A stretch of 64,000 nucleotides of DNA from Bacillus vallismortis (GTDB taxonomy: Bacteria > Bacillota > Bacilli > Bacillales > Bacillaceae): the NCBI RefSeq assembly GCF_040784915.1, contig NZ_CP160797.1, positions 2,532,137 to 2,596,136 of the forward strand, written 5' to 3'. The translations under genes were made by a program, and so were the position numbers. Below, in pieces: positions 58,682-64,000 of the stretch (its first letter is position 1; each line of letters opens with the position of its first letter). Below the pieces are notes generated by a model that worked only from the letters and a program-made list of their open reading frames with translations, was not told the DNA's origin and searched no databases.

Positions 58682-59017
58682 TTGATTGGCCAGCGTATTA
58701 AACAATACCGAAAAGAAAAAGGCTACTCACTATCAGAACTAGCTGAAAAAGCTGGGGTAGCGAAGTCTTATTTAAGCTCAATAGAACGAAATCTACAAAC
58801 GAACCCCTCCATTCAATTTCTCGAAAAAGTCTCCGCTGTTCTGGACGTCTCGGTTCATACTTTGCTCGATGAGAAACATGAAACCGAATACGATGGTCAA
58901 TTAGATAGTGAATGGGAGAAATTGGTTCGCGATGCAATGACATCCGGGGTATCGAAAAAACAATTTCGTGAATTTTTAGATTATCAAAAATGGAGAAAAT
59001 CTCAAAAAGAGGAGTAG
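58682..59017 (+). CDS. sinR: SinR, master regulator of biofilm formation
   Basis: A 111-residue repressor with an N-terminal Xre/434-type helix-turn-helix (residues 2-60, LSELAEKAGVAKSYLSSIER) and a C-terminal SinI/SinR interaction domain (about 75-108, SEWEKLVRDAMTSGVSKKQF). It represses the epsA and tapA operons. I chose the TTG start behind AAGGTGATGA because it gives the known length. A -10 TATAAT at 58655-58660 may be a separate sinR promoter; I see no clear -35. Confidence 0.97.
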   Translation: MIGQRIKQYRKEKGYSLSELAEKAGVAKSYLSSIERNLQTNPSIQFLEKVSAVLDVSVHTLLDEKHETEYDGQLDSEWEKLVRDAMTSGVSKKQFREFLDYQKWRKSQKEE

Positions 59018-59045
59018 TGCCCGAGCAGAGGCACTGACTCCTCTT
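59008..59045 (+). terminator. Terminator of sinR
   Basis: AGAGGAGT-GTGCC pairs with GGCAC-ACTCCTCT, followed by TTTTG, overlapping the sinR end. Confidence 0.75.
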
Positions 59046-59065
59046 TTGTCAATCAACATAGAAAC

Positions 59066-59101
59066 GGCCCAGTACTCGATATACTGGGCCATGTCTTTTT
59101 T
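59066..59101. terminator. Hairpin between sinR and tasA
   Basis: GGCCCAGTA...TACTGGGCC is a nine-base perfect stem, followed on the plus strand by a T run. It can stop tasA transcription from the other strand as well. Confidence 0.75.
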
Positions 59102-59108
59102 ATTGCTA

Positions 59109-59894
59109 TTAATTTTTATCCTCACTGTGCGCTTTTTCATTTTCTTTAATGTAACCGTCTTTATCAGTATGTTCCTTTTTGATTGTCAAGCCGTTCCACT
59201 GTGTCGCTTCGAATGAGAATTGAAGCTGCACTGAGTTGCCTTGATATTTATTTTGAACCATTAGCCCGTTTTCGTCTTTTGTTTTATCGTCTTTGAATTG
59301 GATCTCCATTTGGACTTGGTCAAAATCAATCGGTGTTTTTGGAATACCATCATATTCAGGAGCAGTTTTACCGTCAATAGTTGCTACATTGACTTTACCG
59401 CTTGCATGTAAGAATTTAGGGTCAATTTGTTTTTTGATTTTTTCAGCAGCTGCTGCATCATTCTTAGCGGACATCAAATACAAGTCCTTGAGGTTTGCAT
59501 CATCTAAAATAATATTTTTCGGGTATCCATTGCCGCCCTCTTTTCCAACTGTCAATAGAGTCACTTCAAACTGGCTGAGAAAATCTTCTGCAGATGTATT
59601 GCTGCCGCCGTTTGCTTTAAATTCACCGTAATTCAGTGCCATTAATACTTCTTTGATCGCAAGTGAGCCGTTATTTTCAAAATGGAAGTCTTTCGTCAAT
59701 TTGTCTCCCGGCTTTAGATTTGACAGGTTAACACTCGCTGAATTTTCTTTAGCAGATAAATCAAGTGTACCTGATGCAAAAGTAGCATCCGTTGATTTAA
59801 TGTCGTTAAATGCTGCCCATGTTCCTCCTCCTACTAAAGCTAATCCTAATGCCGCCGAAGCCACTCCTAAACTTAATTTCTTTTTCATACCCAT
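59109..59894 (-). CDS. tasA: TasA, amyloid-like matrix protein
   Basis: A 261-residue secreted protein, the main biofilm fibre. The signal peptide (residues 1-27) ends with the SipW site near GGGTWAAFND. The mature protein is a CalY/TasA-type beta-rich domain. The length matches 168. It is the last gene of tapA-sipW-tasA, controlled by SinR, with a 62-base gap after sipW. It also has antibacterial activity in spores. Confidence 0.97.
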   Translation of the reverse strand: MGMKKKLSLGVASAALGLALVGGGTWAAFNDIKSTDATFASGTLDLSAKENSASVNLSNLKPGDKLTKDFHFENNGSLAIKEVLMALNYGEFKANGGSNTSAEDFLSQFEVTLLTVGKEGGNGYPKNIILDDANLKDLYLMSAKNDAAAAEKIKKQIDPKFLHASGKVNVATIDGKTAPEYDGIPKTPIDFDQVQMEIQFKDDKTKDENGLMVQNKYQGNSVQLQFSFEATQWNGLTIKKEHTDKDGYIKENEKAHSEDKN

Positions 59895-59956
59895 GGCAAA
59901 CTCCCCTTTTATTGAATGATTTATATCGAAACCTGTTGCCAGGTTTACAACTGAAG

Positions 59957-60529
59957 TTAAGTGGACATGGTGCTGTCCTTTGTATCTGTTTCCAAATCTT
60001 TTGTCTTTCTTTCAATTTCTCTAATGGCGCTTGTGATCGTCACAAAAGCATACATCAGCAGCATCACGCCGGGAACAATCAGTAAAACAGCTGTTCCGAT
60101 TGGCTGACTGGCAAAATGAAGCATATAGCCGGCATACGGAAGCTGAAAACCCGTATATTGCGCGCGGATATTTTCTTCCGATACTAGCGCTGAATCAGCT
60201 GCGGCGTTATTGTCCCCTTTTGTTTTAAATAACAAATGGCCTCCTTGCTTCGTCACGTCAACAATCCTGTGGGTGACCGCCGTATTTGCATCCTGCATAA
60301 ATGTAATGACGTCACCCTTTTGGAGCTCTTTCACATCGGTGATTTCCTTGACCAATATTAAAGAACCTGTGTTGAACTCGGGCTCCATTGAACCCGAGAG
60401 AACTGATTTCAGCGTGTATCCAAACACTGCCGGCTCTCCCCCGGATGAACGTGTTGATATCACGACAAGCGTAAGTACAATAATGAGAGTAAAGATGATC
60501 ACGTAGAGAATATTACTGATCATCTTCAT
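59957..60529 (-). CDS. sipW: Signal peptidase I SipW
   Basis: A 190-residue ER-type signal peptidase. Ser47 (LSGSMEPE) and His87 (VTHRIV) form the catalytic pair; a His instead of Lys marks the ER type. Membrane spans are at about 7-27 and 145-167. It matures TapA and TasA. Start choice is uncertain: ATGs at 60529, 60541 and 60547 all lie inside the tapA end, with only GGGG or AAAAAAG nearby. I use 60529 to match the known length. Confidence 0.92.
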   Translation of the reverse strand: MKMISNILYVIIFTLIIVLTLVVISTRSSGGEPAVFGYTLKSVLSGSMEPEFNTGSLILVKEITDVKELQKGDVITFMQDANTAVTHRIVDVTKQGGHLLFKTKGDNNAAADSALVSEENIRAQYTGFQLPYAGYMLHFASQPIGTAVLLIVPGVMLLMYAFVTITSAIREIERKTKDLETDTKDSTMST

Positions 60530-61274
60530 TGCTTTTTTCATTCTCATCCCCGCTTTCCTTCACAACTGATTGAGTATCTTTTTCTTCCGTTACCGCTTCT
60601 TGAGATGCATCCTCTTTATTTGGTTTTTCTTGCACATCCTTTTGCGGTGTTTCCTTCTCCTTTTTGACGGCAGGCTTCGTTTCTTTTTTCGGGACTGTCG
60701 GTTTTTCATCGCACCTTGCAAGCGTCATTGGCTCCGACCACTCAAATGTACTGCCGTCTGCCGGATAGCCGGCCGGTTGATATACTTTAAATGCATAAAT
60801 GCCGGGTTTCATTTTTTTCTTCGTCTCAATTTTATAAAGTGAATCGCCAATTTGATTGGAAATGAAGCCTTTTTCGATCACGTTCCCATCCTTTAGCGGT
60901 TTGCGGGCATTTTTCAGCTTATGAAGCTCCCACTTCCACTTTGATTTCTTCAGTTTCTCACCTGTATTTTTAAGCTCAGCAAATAAAGTGAGAGGTGAGC
61001 ATACAGTACCTTTTGTATCCGTTTGATCTGACAGATGCAAATCACTTTGATCCCAACGTTTATCGTAATGGCAGTTTTTATCTGTATGCTGAAAATCTTT
61101 ACATGTTTGAAGCGAAGCATTAAATGTTTCTATATCATGAAAAACAGCGCTTGTATCACCGGAAAATTGTAAGCATATCGCGGCAGTCAGACTGAAAATG
61201 ACTGAAAGCTGAAAAAAAAGCAGAACTTTTAGTTTCGTCTTAGGCTTTTGCTGATTGCGGAACAATCGAAACAT
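60513..61274 (-). CDS. tapA: TapA, TasA anchoring and assembly protein
   Basis: A 253-residue secreted protein with a signal peptide (about 18-43) cleaved by SipW. Cys residues in the first half (DFQHTDKNC, GTVCSPL, LARCDEK) frame a folded domain. The last 70 residues are Lys/Glu-rich and disordered. It helps start TasA fibres. It begins the tapA-sipW-tasA operon with a strong AGGAGG site and overlaps sipW. Confidence 0.95.
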   Translation of the reverse strand: MFRLFRNQQKPKTKLKVLLFFQLSVIFSLTAAICLQFSGDTSAVFHDIETFNASLQTCKDFQHTDKNCHYDKRWDQSDLHLSDQTDTKGTVCSPLTLFAELKNTGEKLKKSKWKWELHKLKNARKPLKDGNVIEKGFISNQIGDSLYKIETKKKMKPGIYAFKVYQPAGYPADGSTFEWSEPMTLARCDEKPTVPKKETKPAVKKEKETPQKDVQEKPNKEDASQEAVTEEKDTQSVVKESGDENEKSNEDDQ

Positions 61275-61315
61275 ATCTTACCTCCTGTAAAACACTGTAA
61301 CTTAATACGACAATC

Positions 61316-61331
61316 GTTCTCTTTAAAGAAC
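61316..61331. promoter_or_regulatory. SinR operator, downstream copy
   Basis: GTTCTCTTTAAAGAAC is a palindrome of the SinR half site GTTCTYT. It lies just downstream of the tapA -10 element, so SinR bound here would block initiation. Confidence 0.85.
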
Positions 61332-61342
61332 TGTACAAATTG

Positions 61343-61371
61343 AGTATAGTCAACGTTTAATGGATTGAAAA
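61343..61371 (-). promoter_or_regulatory. Sigma-A promoter of tapA-sipW-tasA
   Basis: TTTTCA (61366-61371) and TATACT (61343-61348) on the minus strand have 17-base spacing. The promoter lies between the two SinR palindromes. Confidence 0.75.
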
Positions 61372-61391
61372 ACACCAAAATCGACCTTTTA

Positions 61392-61407
61392 GTTCGTTTA
61401 AGAGAAC
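61392..61407. promoter_or_regulatory. SinR operator, upstream copy
   Basis: GTTCGTTTAAGAGAAC is an imperfect palindrome of GTTCTYT, 20 bases upstream of the tapA -35. With the copy at 61316-61331 it brackets the promoter. Confidence 0.8.
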
Positions 61408-61538
61408 ATTTTCGTCATCTTACTAAGTCTTACTCAGTATTGCTCATCTTTTTGAAATTTTTAGATTGTTATGTGAGAAAGTAAATGCATATCCAAGTTC
61501 GATTTGGAAATCATAAACAAGGAAAGGGTGACAGCATA

Positions 61539-61865
61539 ATGTTCAAACAGTGTGTGATTTGTCTTTCTCTTCTCGTTTTCGGCACCCCTGCCGCTCACGC
61601 AGAAGAAGGGCCTCTTGTGACCGCCGCCCGTCACATATCTAAATGGGAAGAGCTTGCAGTAAAAGAAGCAAAAAAAAGATACCCGCTCGCACAGGTACTG
61701 TTCAAACAAAAAGTATGGGACCGCAAAAGAAAAGATGAGGCAGTGAAGCAATACCATTTAACCCTAAGAGAAGGATCAAAGGAATTCGGCGTATTTGTCA
61801 CGATTTCATTCAATCCCTATAGCCAAAAGGTTAATAAAATTGCCATATTAGAAGAATATCAATAA
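61539..61865 (+). CDS. yqzG: YqzG, small secreted protein
   Basis: A 108-residue protein of the YqzG/YhdC family with a signal peptide (about 1-22, ending AAHAEE). The mature part is basic and mixed (YPLAQVLFKQKVWDRKRKDE). Function unknown. The start MFKQCV follows GGAAAGGGTGAC; a longer upstream frame has no site. It is divergent from tapA and has its own terminator. Confidence 0.87.
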   Translation: MFKQCVICLSLLVFGTPAAHAEEGPLVTAARHISKWEELAVKEAKKRYPLAQVLFKQKVWDRKRKDEAVKQYHLTLREGSKEFGVFVTISFNPYSQKVNKIAILEEYQ

Positions 61866-61892
61866 GGTCCTCCATTTTAGAAGGACCTTATT
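61864..61892. terminator. Terminator between yqzG and yqzE
   Basis: AAGGTCCTCC...AAGGACCTT with T's on both sides lies between the convergent yqzG and yqzE ends. Confidence 0.75.
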
Positions 61893-61908
61893 CGCTATAG
61901 CAGTGCAA

Positions 61909-62088
61909 TTATTTTTTTCGCTTCAGCCATAACCTGAAACCATAGGGTAAAATACCGAACCACTGCTGTGAGGCAGGTGTTTTTGTTTCTTTCCGCACCT
62001 CTTTTCGTTCTTTTCGTTCATCTTTCGGAGTATCTATATATTTGACAAATTGCTGAGTCATGTATTTGACATAATCATTTGTTTTCAC
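61909..62088 (-). CDS. yqzE: YqzE, small protein at the end of the comG operon
   Basis: A 59-residue protein with a GTG start eight bases after GAGGTG. The N-terminus is [23 protein letters not shown] highly charged Lys/Arg/Glu stretch follows, then a hydrophobic/aromatic end ([17 protein letters not shown]). YqzE-like proteins are conserved after comGG in Bacillus; function unknown. It lies 68 bases past comGG and may belong to the comG operon. Confidence 0.85.
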   Translation of the reverse strand: MKTNDYVKYMTQQFVKYIDTPKDERKERKEVRKETKTPASQQWFGILPYGFRLWLKRKK

Positions 62089-62156
62089 GTGATCACCTCA
62101 TCATTCAATTATTATGAGTGTTGGCTCACAGGACTTTTTTTATACCCTTCTTTGCT

Positions 62157-62531
62157 TTATTCTGTCCAGCTCAGCAGTTGTTTCTGTTTTTGATCAAACA
62201 CTAGCTGTGCAGTTCTTTCTGTTCCCGACTCCGTCATGGCTTTTAAATTGATTTCTTTTTGCTCTTTTATCGATGTATCATGAATGTCATAAGAAACCTG
62301 CCCATATGTAAACTGCTGTGAACCCTTTTGGCCTTTCCGTTGCTCAAGAATATGCCGAATAGACACAAGCGCGCCATTCTGAAGTAAATTCTCTCCTGTG
62401 TAAAACTCTTTTGTTTCCTTTTCAAACATGCAGCGTGAAATATATTGAGCAGCAGTAAAGTTCACGATCAGCAGTACAAGCGCGGATACAAAAAGAACAG
62501 CGGGATAAACAAACCCTCTCGTGCGGTACAT
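62157..62531 (-). CDS. comGG: ComGG, minor pseudopilin
   Basis: A 124-residue DNA-uptake protein. Its N-terminus (MYRTRG, then FVYPAVLFVSALVLL) is a pilin-like hydrophobic segment, but it lacks Glu at position 5 of the mature protein. It is part of the competence pseudopilus. It adjoins comGF without a gap and ends the comG genes proper. Confidence 0.93.
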   Translation of the reverse strand: MYRTRGFVYPAVLFVSALVLLIVNFTAAQYISRCMFEKETKEFYTGENLLQNGALVSIRHILEQRKGQKGSQQFTYGQVSYDIHDTSIKEQKEINLKAMTESGTERTAQLVFDQKQKQLLSWTE

Positions 62532-63032
62532 TCACCCTCCTCCTAAATACCGATAAACCGGAAAAGCAGTTTGATACACTTTTTGATTCTCACTCTCAAT
62601 TTTTAACAAAACCATTCCATTTTCAATATCGGCTTTCATGACTGTAATATGATCTAGTATCGGAACATGCCCTTTCCCATCTACCCTTTTTCTTATCATT
62701 GAATGATAGGTTTCAAAACGGATGTCTTGCCCGGAAAGATTGGTGCAAATCAATACGCTCCCATGCTCAGTTGTTTTGACTGCGCGGGACTGCTTGCACT
62801 CGTTCATCATCTGCTCCACCGAAATCATCCATTCTTGCTCTGTGAAACCGTCATATCCCTGTTGGCGCGACAAAAACAGATGGAAGATCATAGCTAACGA
62901 TCCTGATATGAGTAAAAAGACAGAAAGCGAAAATAATATGTTAAGAAGCGTATAGCCAGTCTGTCCGCATAATGCTGAGGCAAAATGGTTTTTCTTTATA
63001 AGCTGCTGCTGAGATGCATACGTTTTGATCAT
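62532..63032 (-). CDS. comGF: ComGF, minor pseudopilin
   Basis: A protein needed for DNA uptake. I take the ATG at 63032 because AGGAGGAGGG stands right before it. That gives 166 residues and includes a pilin-like leader, CGQTG then YTLLNILFSLSVFLLI. Annotation of 168 that I remember begins about 39 residues later (127 residues). The longer frame overlaps comGE by 92 bases. The C-terminal part carries Cys residues (NECK, LICTN) and ends YLGGG. Confidence 0.8.
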   Translation of the reverse strand: MIKTYASQQQLIKKNHFASALCGQTGYTLLNILFSLSVFLLISGSLAMIFHLFLSRQQGYDGFTEQEWMISVEQMMNECKQSRAVKTTEHGSVLICTNLSGQDIRFETYHSMIRKRVDGKGHVPILDHITVMKADIENGMVLLKIESENQKVYQTAFPVYRYLGGG

Positions 63033-63288
63033 GACCCTCCTCCTCCCACTTCAGCGCATAGATCTTATTGTTCTTTATAACCGTTTTTGAAGCATCTCTT
63101 TCACCAGTCATCATATATTTTCCAATGCTTTCATTCATTATCTGGTAGCCGGTTTCTCGTGATTCCGCCATCTTTTCATCAGCTATCAGCTTGCTCCACA
63201 TGGGAACGACTGTCAGCAGCAGAAACAGCCACAGACTAAGCGCAGACATTGTTTCTATTGTAGAAAAACCTTTATTTTCTCTCCACAT
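62941..63288 (-). CDS. comGE: ComGE, minor pseudopilin
   Basis: A 115-residue protein with a prepilin leader MWRENKG and hydrophobic helix FSTIETMSALSLWLFLLL, Glu5 present. The globular part has two Cys (NVCIS, PFCLS) that may pair. It overlaps the comGD end by 17 bases and the comGF start by 92. Confidence 0.93.
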   Translation of the reverse strand: MWRENKGFSTIETMSALSLWLFLLLTVVPMWSKLIADEKMAESRETGYQIMNESIGKYMMTGERDASKTVIKNNKIYALKWEEEGHDQNVCISAAAYKEKPFCLSIMRTDWLYAS

Positions 63289-63703
63289 TGACTCTCCCGC
63301 TCCCTAAATAAACTGTTATGTCGTAAGCGTCATGTCCTTTTACTCGTATTTTTCCGCCTGTATTCGGATGCCCTTTCTCATTAAATTCCAAACGGTCTTT
63401 TAATGTCAGCGGCTCTATAGAAAGTCCTGTTGGATAGGGACGTTCAATCACCGTATTATCCATGATTAATTGATAGTCTTTTCTCTGAAAGAGAATTTTC
63501 GTTCTTTGATGACTGGACATTGCAGTCTGCTGTGCAAGCATAATATCGTTTTTCAGCTGCCATGCCGCCTGACGAACCGCTGTATTGCCATAAATAGGAG
63601 GAAGTGCGGTAAACACGGCAATCAAGAGGATAGAGGCGAGGCTTAACACAAGTAAGCTTTCTAAAAGAGTAAATCCCTCCTCCTCGTTTAATTTAATGTT
63701 CAA
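63272..63703 (-). CDS. comGD: ComGD, minor pseudopilin
   Basis: A 143-residue prepilin with the leader NIKLNEEEG and helix FTLLESLLVLSLASILL, cut by ComC. It works in the competence pseudopilus. I chose the TTG start after GGAGAAGTTAAGG because it gives the known length; a longer frame runs into comGC. It overlaps comGC by 11 bases. Confidence 0.92.
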   Translation of the reverse strand: MNIKLNEEEGFTLLESLLVLSLASILLIAVFTALPPIYGNTAVRQAAWQLKNDIMLAQQTAMSSHQRTKILFQRKDYQLIMDNTVIERPYPTGLSIEPLTLKDRLEFNEKGHPNTGGKIRVKGHDAYDITVYLGSGRVNVERK

Positions 63704-63989
63704 CCTTAACTTCTCCGCCAGTGATGACAATATGCTTCCCATCTGGACAAACCGCATCCTTTTTCACATAGCCCTCTGACTGTAAATCGGCAAGGCTCGG
63801 TGTCTGTCCTTCATGATCGAGCTCATATGCAGTCATTTGTGCCTTAATCATGTTTTGCAGGCCCTCACAGCCCTTTTTCTGAATGGTTTGATTATGTTTC
63901 GTGACGTTCGGTATCGTAATTAAAAGCAAGATTGAAATAATAAAGAGCACAATTAGCATTTCAACAAGAGTGAATCCTTTCTCATTCAT
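63693..63989 (-). CDS. comGC: ComGC, major pseudopilin
   Basis: A 98-residue prepilin: leader MNEKG, then FTLVEMLIVLFIISILL with Glu5. The Cys pair (KKGCEGL, AVCPDG) forms the intramolecular disulfide known in this family. It is the main subunit of the pseudopilus that pulls DNA across the wall. It follows comGB with an overlap and a GGAAGAGG site. Confidence 0.95.
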   Translation of the reverse strand: MNEKGFTLVEMLIVLFIISILLLITIPNVTKHNQTIQKKGCEGLQNMIKAQMTAYELDHEGQTPSLADLQSEGYVKKDAVCPDGKHIVITGGEVKVEH

Positions 63990-64000
63990 CGGCCTCTTCC
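63982..64000 (-). CDS. comGB: Last codons of comGB (partial, runs off the window)
   Basis: The window edge leaves only the end of the gene upstream of comGC, which should be comGB. One frame reads Glu-Glu-Ala-Asp-Glu then TGA at 63982-63984, overlapping the comGC start; another frame stops at 63986-63988. The reading frame cannot be decided from 19 bases. Confidence 0.4.

Noticed and set aside
1-64000. Prophage, insertion sequence, CRISPR array, tRNA or rRNA genes
   Set aside because: I looked for transposase or integrase proteins, direct-repeat arrays, cloverleaf-like ends and rRNA-like stretches and saw none. Gene order is that of the conserved core.

Overview
The window reads as a chromosomal segment of a Bacillus subtilis-group organism. 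Gene content, order and protein lengths match what I remember of the B. subtilis 168 region from brxB (yqiW) to the comG operon. The signature genes are the spo0A-spoIVB-recN-argR block, the eight-gene spoIIIA operon, sinI-sinR beside tapA-sipW-tasA, and a tandem glycine riboswitch before gcvT. Many proteins differ from my memory of 168 by a few percent (MmgC also ends two residues early), and the yqiH-yqiI pair I expect between yqiK and yqiG is absent. A sister species or subspecies is therefore likelier than 168 itself. I see no rRNA, tRNA, CRISPR array, prophage or insertion sequence. Most genes lie on the minus strand.

Layout. 0.1-3.8 kb: brxB (bacillithiol redox repair), then plus-strand bmrU-bmr-bmrR (drug efflux and its MerR-type sensor) with a 19-bp-spacer BmrR promoter. 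3.9-14 kb: the branched-chain keto acid operon ptb-bcd-buk-lpdV-bkdAA-bkdAB-bkdB, read from a sigma-54 promoter (11768-11783), with its activator gene bkdR upstream. 14.1-22 kb: yqzF, the methylcitrate and fatty-acid operon mmgABCDE-prpB with a sigma-E promoter and cre box, and yqiK. 22-24 kb: a gene-poor gap, yqiG, and two unnamed small genes. 24-28.8 kb: spo0A, spoIVB, recN, argR. 28.9-38.2 kb: a housekeeping series for isoprenoids (dxs, ispA), DNA repair (xseA, xseB), folate (folD), nusB, yqhY and acetyl-CoA carboxylase (accC, accB). 38.4-43.6 kb: spoIIIAA-AH, the feeding-channel components, from a sigma-E promoter. 43.7-51.4 kb: yqhV, efp, papA, aroQ, yqhR, divergent yqhQ-yqhP, yqhO, mntR, lipM and yqhL. 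51.4-55.6 kb: gcvT-gcvPA-gcvPB under the glycine riboswitch. 55.8-61.3 kb: yqhH-yqhG, sinI-sinR and the matrix operon tapA-sipW-tasA with two SinR operator palindromes. 61.5-64 kb: yqzG, yqzE and comGG to comGC, with the last codons of comGB at the edge.

The genes work together in three ways. Spo0A and SinI/SinR link the sporulation genes (spoIVB, spoIIIA) with the biofilm matrix operon. The bkd and mmg/prp operons break down branched-chain amino acids and propionyl or acyl-CoA units, the latter in the sporulating mother cell. The rest is conserved core metabolism and repair.

I found no obviously new large system. The best leads are local. They are an identical 14-bp palindrome at both the ptb and bkdR control regions; a two-gene small-protein unit between yqiG and spo0A; a perfect 0A box on the start of the yqhL promoter; a strong ribosome site supporting a longer pilin-like ComGF; the yqiH-yqiI loss; and unexplained hairpins in the folD-xseA and yqhY-nusB gaps.
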